Shown piece by piece: positions 22,248-36,200 of a stretch of 64,000 bases of DNA. Below the pieces are notes generated by a model, which was not told where the DNA came from, did no database searches, and saw nothing but the letters and a program-made list of their open reading frames with translations. Each line of letters opens with the position of its first letter. The first letter of the stretch is position 1. A program made the position numbers and the translations under genes. The DNA lies in the NCBI GenBank assembly GCA_963377175.1, contig CAUJNA010000466.1, forward strand, positions 84,501 to 148,500, read 5' to 3'. The DNA comes from Effrenium voratum (Eukaryota > Sar > Dinophyceae > Suessiales > Symbiodiniaceae).

Positions 22248-24177
22248 GGTGTGGGCGTGCTTTCCAAGCCCTCGTGAAATGCTTGCAACATTCTTCGAAC
22301 AATCTCCTTCTGGTTTCCCTTTGAAGAAAAAGGACCAGGGGATAGTTGCAGCAAGCGTTGCGGCCAACCAAGTTTTAACTCGAGTTTCTTGGAGACTCTT
22401 CTTTTGGCATCCCATGGTGTGCCTCCTTGCAAGTTTTCATGTGGGGCCCTTCCTGGGGGAGAACCCAGGATGGTTGCTCAACCCCCTGTGGGTAGGATTT
22501 CCAGATTTCCCAATCCAAGGGTACAGCACAAATATATCCCATGTATTCAGGGAGACATCCATGTCTCAGGGGTAAAATGGCATTGACGTGGGGACAGCGA
22601 CACAAATGCTGGATGGATACTTGGCTATAGGTTTCACATGATTTCTCCGCGGTGGGCTACTTATAGGGGTATAAAACTGTGTCCACTCCCGCCAAAGCAG
22701 GAAGTTCGCCTTGACCATCCGATCTCTGGCGGAAAGAGCCTTTGCGCCTGTCTGAGAAGGAAACAACAAATTCTGCCAAGGGGACCCCAAAAATGGATTT
22801 CGGAGTTCAGCTTTCCCTTTGGTTTCCCTTCAAGCAACCTCTCAAAAGGCTCCATTTGAGGGCTTCCTGTATTCCAACACAGACCCACTTGGCTACCAGG
22901 AGAAAGGAATGCAGTTTTAAAACCAAAAACGAGATTGAAGTCAACGACCTCCACCTCCACACCACAGGGAAGCCAAAGGCCCCCGACCAATTCGGTGGCG
23001 TAAAGGCTTTGCCCCAAGCTTCCTCACCGTGTGGCTGGAGGCCTCCGAACGCGAAAAAATTGCGACGCTCCTGCCGGCACTTGGGAACCCGATGCCGGAT
23101 GCTCCACTCCAAGGATGGCCCTCTCAAGAAAGGGAAAGGGAGCGCATGGAGCACTCTGCATGTCAAAATAGAAGTTGGACCACAGAATGCTGGGGGTGCC
23201 CTTTTGCTTCCCCTTACATGCCCAAGAAAGGGGTTGCCCTGCATTCTGCCCGGCCCATTCGAATGGGGTGGAGACTCCAGGTGCATGTCCGACCTCCGGT
23301 TTTGCTTCGATCGGCCTTAACCCAAAACCCCCGACCTCTGGCCAACCAGTCAGCCCCACCCCAACACAAGACTCGAAACGAAAATTCTTGCAACTCCCAC
23401 CCCTAAGCCATTGTAACGCGACAATGCAAACACCCATGCCACCGGAGCCATGGGGAAAACACACCCAAAATCTGACAATATCGTTGATCGGCATGTGTGC
23501 ATGTGTGTATGTATATATATAATATAATATATATATATATGTAATATGTATATTATATATATAATCACTTATATAGATATCCAATACCTGCACGTTGGGG
23601 AGGGATTGAGGGGAATAAGACCTTGATACTTGCCGTGTAAGTTCATGTGATCCTTCAGCCCTCAACAAACACACACCCATTTGAATATGGCACTTATGAT
23701 TATCAAGGGGCTCCCACCAAAAAGGTATGTGTTGCTTTGAGGGTACACAAGGGTCAGGTTGGTTTTCCCGCGAGCCCAAATGAAAACCATGGTCCTTCAC
23801 TATGGCGCTGGTGGGTACCGAATTCTCTCGGCTCCCAAAACCAACCAAAAAGGGCCTGTGTCTTTTGAGGGTGTTCAAGTCAAGAGACCTTTGGACCATA
23901 TGGGTGTGTGTGTGTGTGTGCTTGTTTTTGTGGGGGACCAAGCCCAGTGGTCCACCTCTGTGGCAATTCACAGAGCAATGCGAAGGCCTACCAGGATGAC
24001 CAGTCCTGCAAAAACCCCAACAAGTACAGATCTGAACCGGTCTTGTTTTCCAGCAGTAAGCACCTATCTGTCGCAAAGCGACAAAATCACGCAAAAACTT
24101 CGGCCCCCGGGTCCCCGGCGAGGGCTGCAGGTGTATCGCCTGCGAAGGCTGCGCCTGGCGCACAAAGTCCTCGCGGC
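22248..24177. other. gap between gene models, about 1.9 kb
   Basis: It must hold the 3' end of the long gene to the right and the 5' region of the unknown-protein gene. It contains the AT-rich palindromic stretch at 23511-23575 and a GT microsatellite at about 23903-23920. No recognisable TATA-type promoter, poly-A signal or spliced-leader relic was seen. Confidence 0.5.
23511..23575. repeat. TA-rich palindromic tract
   Basis: An alternating TA run interrupted by ATGTAATATGTATATTAT. Reads as its own inverted complement over most of its length. Confidence 0.8.
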
Positions 24178-24234
24178 GCGCAGTGCATTTTCCGGCCGGC
24201 GGCGCTTCGAGGGATTCGAGGGCTTCGAATCGAC
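24178..24234 (-). CDS. long gene: possible 3' exon
   Basis: 19 codons: VDSKPSNPSKRRRPENALR, basic. The acceptor is CCAGAG and the donor GCCGCG. All three frames are open, so the frame is uncertain. Confidence 0.35.
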
Positions 24235-27200
24235 CTCTGGCTGGTGTCGTTGGATTTGTTTATAGACCTCTGATTGTTTAATGAAGGAAAGGTGGAACCC
24301 AACTAAAGCCAACTAGAGTACTGGAACGAAAGGATTCATGGCCTTGATTTGTCGGATGTGTTGGATTTCACGAAGCCCTTGTGGTTGTCCTAAAAGGTGG
24401 AACCAAAATTCAGAACAGCACAACTCAGGGAATCAGAAACCTTTGTTCTAATTTCTCCGTGCATCTTGACCCTAACAGCTGCGATCCCAAAAGGAAATCT
24501 TCCCCCCAATGGGATTTGCCTGGGTGATTACAGTGCGGGTGTTCGAGTACCTTCCTTTGAGGGCAAAGTGGAAGAACCCAGATAGGAGCCGAGTTGATTT
24601 GGCGCCCCTGGTTGCTTGTATGCTCCCTGCAACAGAATATGTTTTGCGGGGTCAGAATGATTTCTCTCTCCTCAAAAGGGACCCAGGAAATCCATGTTGC
24701 CAAGGGATGTTAGGACTAGCTTTTTGCCAGCTGGGATTTCTAAACTTTTAGGGGAGCAGAAAGCAACCTACTATGAGAAACACAAAAAGCACGTCTTGCT
24801 TTCGTAATGCTTGGCACCCTTTTTTGGGGGGGGCTGTTGTAGTTTCGGGCTTCGGGAGCCAGGCATGTTGGTGGTTCTCCCCATTCGATAGTTGAGCATC
24901 TCCCTTTTCGAGGACCCTCTTGTGGAGTTCCGCGTCTATTGGAGCAGAGTTTTTTTTGTTTTTTTTGCGGTGGTATACAAAGGGGCAAAAGGCGCCTGGT
25001 TCCCGGGCCACGAAGCGTCAACCTCTTCGATCCCCAACCCCAAACCCCCAAACCCCCCGTCGCGCATCAAGTCCCGGTCAAATCATCTACAAGCTGGTCA
25101 ATTTCCCTCCAGAAACCACTCAAATCTCGCTAAAAACCAGTCGAGCCAGTCGTTACAACTGGTCAGTTCCCCTCTAAAAGCCGTAGAAACCTGTCAAACC
25201 CCTCTAAAAAGCAGGAAAACAAGCCAAATTCCATTTTAAACCGGTCAAATCCCTCCCAAAAACCAATCAAATGCACCTAAAACCGTAGAAACGCAAAACT
25301 CCCCCTAGAAACCAATAGCTCACGCATTCCGGCGCCGACTCACTCACTCTACCTCCAAGCCAGCCAAAAGCGGACTGGCCGAGGCGGGCAACGAGAAGCG
25401 GTTACAATAGGTGATCACCTTTCAGGGGGCAACCTATGGGAACCACCAGGAAAACCGATTTAAGTCAGTCAAGATCGATTCGCTTTGGGCGTTTGAGTTT
25501 CTAGGAATCACGCTTCCGGGTTTTGGCGACACCCACAAGAAGCCCCCTCAAAGGAAACCACCAGTTGGATGGTTCTTCTTGGGGAGCCATTCCAACTCAT
25601 TGCCAGACGTGTCTTTGCACATCCCACGGACCTTTGCTAGGTCCTCCAGCAGAGAGGTTGAAATAAGGGTACCCGGGTACCCTTTTTTTTCTGTAGTCTG
25701 CTTGCGTAGGGGAACCCCCCAACCAACAAAGGGGTGAGAAAGGGCACCCAGCTGGGGGACCTAGTTTGGCTTTTTCCCAACCAAAAAAACAAACGACAAC
25801 CTCCGAATCCGTCCTCGAGGGGCATCCAGGCGCTGTTGACCCATGCCTCCAGGCTCCTTACTTGGGAAACCGCCAGTAGCCGGCCACGTGTTTGGTAGGC
25901 TCTGGAGGTGCCTTTGGTCTGATGCTACCGCGGAAACAGGTGGAATGGAATTGTGTGGCCGCACTCCAAAGATTCGAGGTCCTGCGCTGGATGGCACACT
26001 TACAAGGGCAAATACCAGAGAAAGAGACACACACGTTTGGGAACCCGTACCCGTACCCCCTAGTTTACACAAAACGGTGGAGGGCAACAAGGGTGGTGTG
26101 CAATGCCAACCACCACTCAAGCAACCTACATTTTTTTGCCCACATCGCTTGTGTTCCCTCCCTTCTTGGGGCGGCATGGCTCGAACCGCACCACAAAAAT
26201 CCGCCCTGGGCTTCGCCCGGCTTCGCTGCGCTGGGAGCGGTCGAGCGAGCCGTCGAGCGAGCCACTCCTGCCGCGCAGCCGCAGCAGCACGCGCTGAGAC
26301 CCGAAGAGGTAGCTGCCCGCCCCCAGCCGGCAGAAGAGCGCCTGGCTGGCGCTTGAAGTGAACCCCCTGGCGCTTGAAATGAACCCCCCCCCAAAAAAAG
26401 AAAAGAAAAAGGAGAAGCGGCTGTGGTGGTCAAAACCCAGGAAACCCCTGGTGAAATGTTCAAAATAGGTGGTGTTCATCCGCCCCCCAAAATGGAGGCA
26501 CAGGTTATGACCCATGGCCAAGTGGGTATCTAGAAGAACTGTCGGAGCCTTGTTTCGGAGCCAATTTTATATAGCTTCAAAATAACGATATGAGGTCATG
26601 AGAGATTGGTCTTGTCTAACCCCATGTTTGCGGGGTCGCGGAGCCTTGGGTATGTCCCCTTTCTTCCGATGAATGTTGCTGACATTTTGAAGGTTTAGGG
26701 CGCAAGGATAGAATCCGCGGCAGTCTTGTCATGACTTGGAACCGAACTGGACCCGACCAGACCACCAGGTATGTTTTGAAGGCACCGTTGATGCTCGAAT
26801 TTCACAGATGGCGCTTAGATGAACCTGTCACACGGAAAACAATCTCAGAGAGCCTCCCAAAGTTGAGCCTTTCCAATAGATCTGTGCTGGTCATCCGGGC
26901 GCTCCGCGGCTTCGATTTGCTCGACTGTCAACCGTAGCGCCCTTCTCTGTTGGAAGGAAATCGACCGAGGCTCCGCCTTCTTTTTTCCGATCGATGCCAA
27001 CGCGGCTGCTCAGCCAAGAAAAGTGAGCAACGCCTGGTATGGACCGAACTTTGGGTCCCAATCTTTGACCAGGCGCAGCGAACCGTATCTGAGTGAATTA
27101 CAATATCATTTCACCAACCTGAAATGAGGTGGTTGGGGGGGTGTTCTTCCCCACATAAAGCGACCGCCCTTTTTTTTTGAATTCGGTCCTGTGAAGTCGT

Positions 27201-30200
27201 TTCAACTCACCGGTCATCGCCTCATAACTCCGCCCTCCCCTTGCAGAGTCCTGTGATTTGAGTGCCTTGGATCTGCAGGTCCAGCAGGTGCCAAGTCTCC
27301 TCATCCCTGGGCATCCTGGCAGTGTGACTTATGGAAGAAACCATCACCTGGCCATGGGTCAAAAGCCATATCGAACCCCCAGTCAACATCCCAGTCCCCA
27401 CTAAAATAGGTTCTAAAATGGGTGGTGCACCGAAAACCCCCAAAATGGTACCATTGGTTTTGACCCACGGCCACCTGCTCCTAAACCACTGTCGAAAGTT
27501 GCGCTGCAGGTGAACCGAGACCTTTTCCACCAAACTGGTTCACCAGTCTCCCAAAACCTCCCAACTCTTTCAACCACCTTTGCTTCCTTTGTTTTTTCGG
27601 CGCCAGACATGCCCATCGTTTGCTTTTGTGTGTGTGTGTGTGTTTCTCTTTTCGGATACCCACCCGCGCCAAGGGGGAAAAAAAACAACAACGTCCCCTC
27701 CTGGGGATGCAGCCGCCCAGCCGGGCGTTGCCCTCGAAGTTGGTGTACTGCAAATTCGGGGCCCCGAAGATGGCCGGCGGCACCTCCGCTCGCTGCTGGT
27801 GGCGCGCTCGCTGGCGCTGGCGCTTTTCTTTCTTTTCCCCGGAGGCGGCGCGGGCAGAAAAACCCACGACATCAGGTGCACGTGTTTTTTTTGGGCGGGC
27901 GGGTAGTTTTTCGTTTTGGAGGGGAACCCCAGGGGGGGAACAAAAAAAGAAGGGAACCGGTTGAAACAAGAGTGGGGATGGTCGACCTTAGATGCGGAAA
28001 GCATGGATCTGATTCAGGTGTCGCTCAGCCCCCGAGCCCGCCGGCCGACGCCTCCCCCGAGAAGTTGTTACGATGCACGCGCAGGGCGGTGAGATTCTGA
28101 AGCTCGGCCAAGGCTTTGGGCAACGGGCCCGAGATCTGATTCAGCTGCAAATCCTCATCGACTCGACGGCCAAAAAGCCAACACTTTGTGGGGAAAAGGT
28201 GCAAACGTCGTAAATACACGATTGGAGTTAGGTCTACCTATAGAATGTATATGTTATTGCGTGCTTCACTCGGAGTCACTGGTAAAATGTAAAATGTATC
28301 CTAAGTCTACTCCAGAATACAGGACACCCAGATTCAGCTGCAAATTCTCACCAGGAGCAGTTCTAACTTCAGCTGCAAATAAAGGACACCCAAAAAGGGC
28401 CTCCCGTATGGGGGGCAAAACGTGTGCGCCGAGCCTGGCAATGAATCGGAACCCTGCGGCCATGGATATGTCTGTCAGATGTTTTGGGGTCTTTTTGGTC
28501 TGAGTCACACTCCAAACCAAGTATTAGAATGGTCATAGGTGGCCTTTTGGAGAAATAAATGGCCCTGGTAAATGGAACAAAACCCATCTAAACCAGTGCT
28601 ATCTGGATGTAACCAAACTAACCTAAAAGGACGCCTGTGAGAATGGTCGTAATCCCGGAACCATGCTAGAATCAAAGGGCGGTGTTCACCCAGGTAGGAT
28701 AAAAAATGGGATCGCTTCCCAATCTTGGCTCGCCGGCTCACCTTTTTGCCCGTGTTGACCCCATATTAATCAACCCACCAGTTTATTCATATGGGGGGTG
28801 GTTTTGGGGCCCTCCAACAAGTGGTCTGATTCCAACCACCTTTCACCCAGAAGAAGAAAAGGAAAGAAAGAGAAAAACAAAATCGGATTTATTCATAAAC
28901 TGCTTGGCTTCACTTCAGCCGGGGTCCAAACCCTTCGGCCCACCGGCTCAAAAACTTCGTCATTTGGTGGGTCAAAACCCAAATCGTTTAGCCCCCAGTG
29001 AACATCCGATTCAATCCAACCACTAAAATAAGTTCAAAAATGGGTGGCGCACCTAAAATAGGTTCTAAAATGGGTGGTGAATTCACCAACCAAAATGGCA
29101 TCAACCAAAAATGGCATCAACCACAAAATTCACCTACCTACAAACCCCAAAGATGGCATCAACCAAAACGGTTTTGACCGCCACGGGCATCTCGGGGATT
29201 CGGATCTCGGCCACGGCGCCAGGCTCCGCATGGCCGGCCACGCGCGCGCCAAGTCCTCGGGGAAGGCGCCGTGGAAGAAGTTGGCGTCCACCCAGAAGCG
29301 CTCCAGGCGGCGCCAGGACCACCAGGGCGCCTGCCGAGGAAAAAAAAAAAGGTGTTTAAAAGAGATAAATACTCGTATAAATTGGTATACCCAAATAGTC
29401 ATGGGAGAAAAAGACGAAAAAGAAAAGCCAAAAGAAGAAGAGGAAGAAGAAGAAGAAAAACCGGGGCGGCGGGGGGAAAAACAAAGCTGCTGGGTTGGGA
29501 GAGACATGTTTTTTCCCCCTGTTTTTGATCCACCAAGCAGCTTATTCATAGGTCAATAGGGGTGTGCCTGGGTTTGGTGGGGTTGACCTTGGATGAAGAA
29601 ACCAAGCAGCTGTAATTAGTTGCGGGGTGTCCGATTCTGGGTTTGGTGGGCCGGATGAAGTTAAACCAACCAGTTTATCCTTTGGAGGGGGGCGCTTGTC
29701 CCTCGAATCAGATTCGGTTCCCAACACCCGGACTCGGTCACTCCCTACTGAGTTTCAGCTGCGATAAAAGCGCTGCCCTCTGTCCCACTTTGCCATGGCC
29801 CCTAGGGAATTGGTCCCGTCAAGAGGAAACTGAGCTTCCAGGTGCCCGTGGCAAGTGGGCTGGGAAAACCGAGCAGGTCCCCAAAACACGGGACTTCTCA
29901 ACTTCGACATCTCTTGTTGCGCAAACGGCTCACTAGACATGGCCCGTTTTCTTGTCACAGCACCTTCTCGTTGCTTTGTGCCGAAGCTCGGGGAGTTCGG
30001 TCCAAAAGCCCGCGACAAGCCGGGCAAGCCACGAGGCGGACGTCCGGACGTCCGGACGTCCGGGCAAGCGGTCCTGGGGATGGTCCAGGCGCACCAGCCA
30101 GGACTCCCAGGGGCACTGCCACGCCCAGGCGTCCTCCGCCTCCGAGTCCATGGGCTGCGCGGCGTCCCAGGAGGGCCGCGCCCGGCACCTCGCGAGCCGC

Positions 30201-33200
30201 GCCGCGGCCGCGGCGCGCGGCGCGGGGGGGGGGGGGTTCTTGGCGGTGTGAAAAGGAAAGCCCAAGAAACCACCACCCCACAAACTATCTTGAAACATCT
30301 GTTCAAACCACCAAGAAGCATAATTTTCAAAGAAAAAAACAGAAAACCAAAAACCGCTCAAAAAGAGGGCACCCCACCCTCGTAGTATCAGTATTCAGCC
30401 TGTTGGGTGGCTTTGGGTCGGCGGGGTATCAAGGGGGGTCCCATTTCAGCGCAGAGTCCTTGGGGTCACCAGGGGCCGGCAGAGGCTTTCGTTTGGATGG
30501 GTCAAAACAAGGGTGCGCCAGAGATATGGGCGTGGGTCAAAAATAGGTACCCCAAATGGATCTCTGGTAAATGGAAACTTCCTGGTGGTTTAATTTTGAC
30601 CCATCCCCATATGGCTTGAGTACGACATGAGTGTGTCTCAAAGTCGCGGAACCTCCAAAATGGGTGGATTTCCTTGGGGTTCACTTTGCAGCAGTCCAAG
30701 AAGGGGGAGTTTAGAAGAGCAAACAAGTCTGGTCTGAAAAACAATTACTACCTGGGCAGAAAAACATAGGGCCCACAGACGCCTGTTCAAATACATGGCA
30801 CACTTGAGTTCACAGAACCTAGGAGAGGGAATTGAAAATGGATTTCGGGCAGGAGGGTCGTCTAATCATGTCCACCAATATTACTTTGGCACGCACCCAG
30901 TTTTTCACAACCATTTGAAGGTTCAGATTAAATGCAACACCCAGTTTTTCACAACCATTTGAAGGTTCAGATTAAATGCAACACCCAGTTTTTCACAACC
31001 ATTTGAAGGTTCAGATTAAATGCAACACCCAGTTTTTCACAACCATCTGAGTTTTTCACATACACCAATATTAAATCTTCGAAGCTTTCAGATGCAACTC
31101 ATTTGCCACTTCCAGGGTCCTCCATGTTTTCCGTGGAAAAACGCTCCGTGCCGAGGTTTGCCCAGCCCTTCAAAAGCAATCCCGCGCCACACAAAATCGA
31201 GGATCTTGAGGGCGCAGATTTGAGTGTCCCCGAAAAACGGGAACCGTGAAAATTTTGGTGGTTTTTTGTCCCTGTGGTGTGTCCCTTTAACCCCAAGAAT
31301 CACCCTCCAGAGCAGCAAGTTGCCCTGTCTGTTTCCACCAGTCTGTTTCGGGCAACGTCCAGACCGAAAAATGATAGCCTCAAGAAACGGCACACCATGT
31401 GAACTGGGAAAGCCCCCGCCCGCCTCGTGAGAAAGGCCTGTGAAGTTTTGTTCCAAGGAGGTTCGCGACCACAGCTGCGATCCAAGCCCTGAGAGCGTTG
31501 GGTGACTCAACCCCGCGCTTTAAACCATTTGGCTGCGTCTTAAAATAGGGCAAACCCTCAACTTGCATTTGGCTAAAACCCCTGGGAAAAAAGAATGATT
31601 CCAGTAGTGATAGATTTCCTTCAAAACCAACAGGGGAACATTAAGAAAGATTTGTCTTAAGCAAACGGAAGTCAAAACGGTTGGTTTCTTCTTGGCCTCC
31701 CAAGGAGTGCCCTCAAAAAAGACAGACTCATGTATGTCTTTTTTCACCATGGTATGGTGTAAACACCTGGTGCCTAAAAAGCTTGGTCTTTTCAACATAT
31801 TATTTATTGCACTACCCCCAAAACACTACCCCCAGGGCAAAAGGTGACACATACCCTTTCCGCAGAGGGAAAACCGACTATGTACCAAATTTATGCGATG
31901 GTTTAGCCCCTATTCCGACCTTTCTGTTTAAGTTTATTCACCTGTTCGGACCTTGACAGCCGGGTCACCGCGACTTTTTGGCAGTGCCCCTTTGTGTGGT
32001 TGGTTTTAAAGGGAACCCAAAGGGACACCATCTTGGGGTCCCCTATTTGAAGACCCCACGCCTGAGAGTAGGCGATGAAACTCACCAGCGTGTTTCCCAG
32101 CGATGCCAAGGCGGGGGGCAAAGCCGCGTCGTCGCGGAATTGCAGGCCCCGGACGTCCTGAGGTCGCGCGAGACTTGCTTTGGGGAGCCGGTGAAAAGGG
32201 AAGATCCAGAAGAGACAAAAAAACACGGCGACCGACCCACAGAAAAGGCAAACTCGCAAAGAGAAAAAAACACCTTGCCGGTTCTTGGAACATGAGTTGA
32301 AGTGGCTGACCACCCACTTCAGCAAAGCTATAAACTGACTCACGGGAACATGAGGTAAGCACATTAAAAAAAAAGAGCTATAAACTGACTCAACTTGCTG
32401 GTTAAACTTTGAACTCAACATGTAGTAGACACATAATCTAAAAAACCATTAAAACAAAAACAACAAGTAATTAAAACAAAAAGCCTGGCGAACCAAAAAG
32501 GCTAGGCCCTACGGCCTTTCCGACGCCACGCATCCAGCTCGAGCAGCGGAAGCTGGCCCAGGCACGAAGGCAGGTGGCTGATGTATCCGTCCAACTTCAG
32601 GCGTCGCAGCTTCTTCAAAGAGCAGACGGGCTCCTCAGAGCTGCCCCGAAAAGGGGCAAACAAAAAGTGGTCGCTTTAGTGGGGACCTATACCTAAAAGT
32701 GGGAACCCAGAATGGGAAACTGAAGGGTGAGAAAAGAGGTCGATTCGCTTTGCTTGCAAGTGAGGCTCCAAGAGTTTCGAGGGCACCACTACTGGATCAT
32801 GTCCCATGTCATGTATGTCGATGTGCTCGTTCAGGCTCAAGACCAAGCCCAGCAACTCCTCCTGCCAGCCTTCAGGGCTCCCAACATATGTCCAACCTAA
32901 AAACCTCACCCCGGGACAAACACTCACCTTTCATAGTTGCCAAAAAGGCGATGAAAACTGCCAAATAAAAGAATCTCCCCATATTCTAATCAACAACCCC
33001 CACCCCCACCAATGGAGATCACTCGGGATCCGACCCCCTGGGCACAGGTGTCCTTCTTGGGAAACTAGATTGTAGTTAGTTGAACCACCAGGTAAACCCA
33101 AAAATATCAACCACCAAATAAACCACCAAGTTGTTGATTGAACCGCCCGACCTATTTTTCCCCACCAAATCCACCGAAAAGGCCACGGTTACGCCCTCGG

Positions 33201-36200
33201 GCCTCGGAGCAGAGTCGCGACGTCGGCCAGAGGCGTGGAGCTTGGAATCATCAGCTGCAGGACTCTGACCCCGGGGAACGCCCGGGGCCAAAACTCCGGG
33301 TGCTTCAGCGCCCCGACCTGAGGCGACGAAAAAAGCGGCCGTTCGACGCCAGCGGAAGGTGAGTTCATGACCCTTTTTGTGGATGGAAAGGCCATTTGGG
33401 TTGGTCTCAAAAACTAGTAAAACCCAAACTGGTGAGAGATGTTCCTCTTGGCTCGCCTTTACGGCCGACCCATTTGAGGGGGTTGTTTGCTGCGGCACCC
33501 CCAAAAAACTCGGAGCCACACTCAGCTTTCCGGAGAAAACAAAAAAGGAAAGAAACAAAACAAAAAGCACAAACACGGGCATCCGCTTTTTGTAGGGGTC
33601 ACTGGATTCCCCTTCAAAGGTTAATCGATTCACTGGTGGTTTCCCTTGAAATTAGAACGCAAAAGGGACATGGCTCAAAAAACCCTCGTGGATAGTTCCA
33701 AAACCTACTGTGGATCCAAAAACAATCCAGATCGTCAACGTGCATAATAAATATATATATATATAGATAGATATATATATATATATATTACATAGGCCCA
33801 CATATGATCCCAAAACTGGGCCAACATATATCTTGGCTGCATTTCTTCTCCCCCTCCCCTCGCTCCCCACCCTCCGCTCCCCTCCCTGCGGCGGCGTTCG
33901 GCCGAGGGCCCGGCGCCCTCCAGCGCCAGGCACCGCAGCCCGGGCGCCGCGCCCGGCGGCAGCTCCCGGGGCCAGCGGAAGCGGCTGGCCCGCAGCTCCA
34001 GCGCCCGCAGCTCCCCGCCATCGCCGGCCGCGGCGCCGGCGGCCTCGGGCGGAGGGGCGCGAAGCCGAGGGGCGGGAAGGCAAGGGCGGCGAGAAGGCGA
34101 GGGCGGCGAGAAGGCGAGGGCGGCTTTCGGTGGCTGTGGCTGTGGAGTTGGAAGGGGAGAATTAATGGGAAAGAGCTGAATTTTGGGGACGCAATGCGAT
34201 CAACCCCTGATTAATAGACCACTTAGCATCTGGGGGGTCCTTTTAGTGGAGCAGCCTGTCTTCCAGAACGGGACCCCTGAAGCTGGGGGGGTCTATTGAT
34301 CAGGGGGCCTGAAGACTGCTCGCTTTCCATATGTGTCATGGCCTCCACATCCCTTGCAACCATCCATCTCAAAGAGTCCTGTAAAATGAAGTGTCGTTTG
34401 GATGCCGTCATGCGAGTTCCGATTCCTTTTTTCACGCCAAAAGGGGTGCGAGTCCGTCCATTTCGAGAAATGTCCCGATTAACTTTTGAAGAAAGGATTT
34501 AGCACAAAAAAGGGACCCTCCTTCATAAGTGCTATAAATATTTAAAGAGGAAAACAAATAGGATTGATCGCATTGCCTACCAAACAAAAAATGCCGCGCT
34601 TCTCGCCCGCGCCTCTGCCGCTTCGCCGGTGCTTCTTCCGCAGGCCGCGAAGTGGCACGCGCAGGGCGCCGCCACGTCGCAGCGCCGCAGGGCGCGGGGC
34701 AGAGATTTCGGGCCGAGCATGGCCCACAGCGCCCCGAACAGCCCGGCCTGGCGAGTCCGGTCGCTTGGGATTCGGGGGATTGCCCGTGGCGGGCGGGAAA
34801 AAAATGGAACGACTCCCCGCAGCTTTGGCGTCGCTTTTTATAAAGAGGGCCCTGGATGAAACCTGTTTTTCTAAACAAGCACGGTGTAAAGAGGTCTGGT
34901 ATCAAGCAAGCGAACCGAAAATCATGCCTTAAAGGCGAGTGGGGCCTTGTTTGTGCGCGAAGCCTGTCGGTGGGCCCGACTTCCCCCGCCCATTTCGCCG
35001 GCACGTTTCGAGCCTCGTGCTGCGGCAGCGGCAGGCCTTCGAAGTCCAGCTTGTCCAGCCAATACGTCCCGGCCACCGCGGGGTAGAGCTCCTTCCCCCC
35101 GTAGGTGCTCATGATCTCCTCCTTCTGGAGACCATACCTCTGCAAAGAAGACACGAAACGCGAGAGGAACCTGCGAAGAGTCAACACTCCCCCCCCTCCC
35201 ACCAAAGATGTTGCCCGCGCCGGTAGAGATTGGAACTTGGAACTGCTTGCAGGCGTTGGGCTTCGTTCACAACCCCCTTGTCCTTGGGTCGGACAAGCCG
35301 CTGTTGCTTAATTGTTTGCAAAAATCACCTTTCAAACCCCCCCTCCCCCTTCTGTCGTTTCCCCCCGTTCGTTGCATTCCCCGGAAGAAAAAAAAAAAAA
35401 AACGCATTCCCCGCATTTTTGCCCTCCATGACACGGCACCGCACCACGGCGGCCAACTGCCGCAGCCGCTTTCGCCAAGTGAACTTCCCCCGACTCTTCC
35501 GCTCGCCCTCCTCGAAAGCGTCGTCCCGCTCGGGCGAGTAGTCCATGAAGTCCCTCCAGGAGCCCAACATCTCCTGCATCGAACAGGTCCATGGAAATTC
35601 GACCAACTTACCTCTGGGGGGAAAAATGCAAAAATGTGGATTCTTTCATTCTTTCCCAAAAATGCAACTTGAACAACCCAGAGATTCTACCAACTTCAAA
35701 ATTCGAAAATCGGGTTTTAGAAAACCGGATGTCACAGACCCGGGTGTTCGGCATCCTTTTTGTCGGGATCCGGATCCACCAAAATCGGGCCAAACGGGTT
35801 TGTTTGGGCTCGCGACCAAAAAAATAAACGACAAATGGGCACCAACTCTTTAAAAAGAAAATATCATGGCTTTGAGCCAAACCCATGGATTCCACCAACA
35901 ACTTACCTCCGGGGTATTCTCAAAGTCAGATCTCTTCAGATTCCGTTTGACATTTTTGAGTGGATGCCACCAAACCCGGTGAAATACCAAAAAAATCATT
36001 CTCCGCCTGGTGAATTCAACCAAGAGCTTCTACAAAAAGAATCAGAGACTCGGATTCTGCTTGGCATTGCGCGCCAACATGTGCAGCTTCCACAACCCCC
36101 CGAACATGGGCCGACACATAGATAACTCGCTTGGGTGTCAACATCTCGTGGAGTTCAAGCCTAAAACATGAGGACAAAATGGGGTATTGTTAAACCCATA

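Noticed and set aside
23024..24163. Minus-strand open frame of 379 residues
   Set aside because: It runs through a TA/GT microsatellite and repeat text. Only a GC-rich island at its upstream end (about 24.1-24.2 kb) looks coding, probably in another frame.
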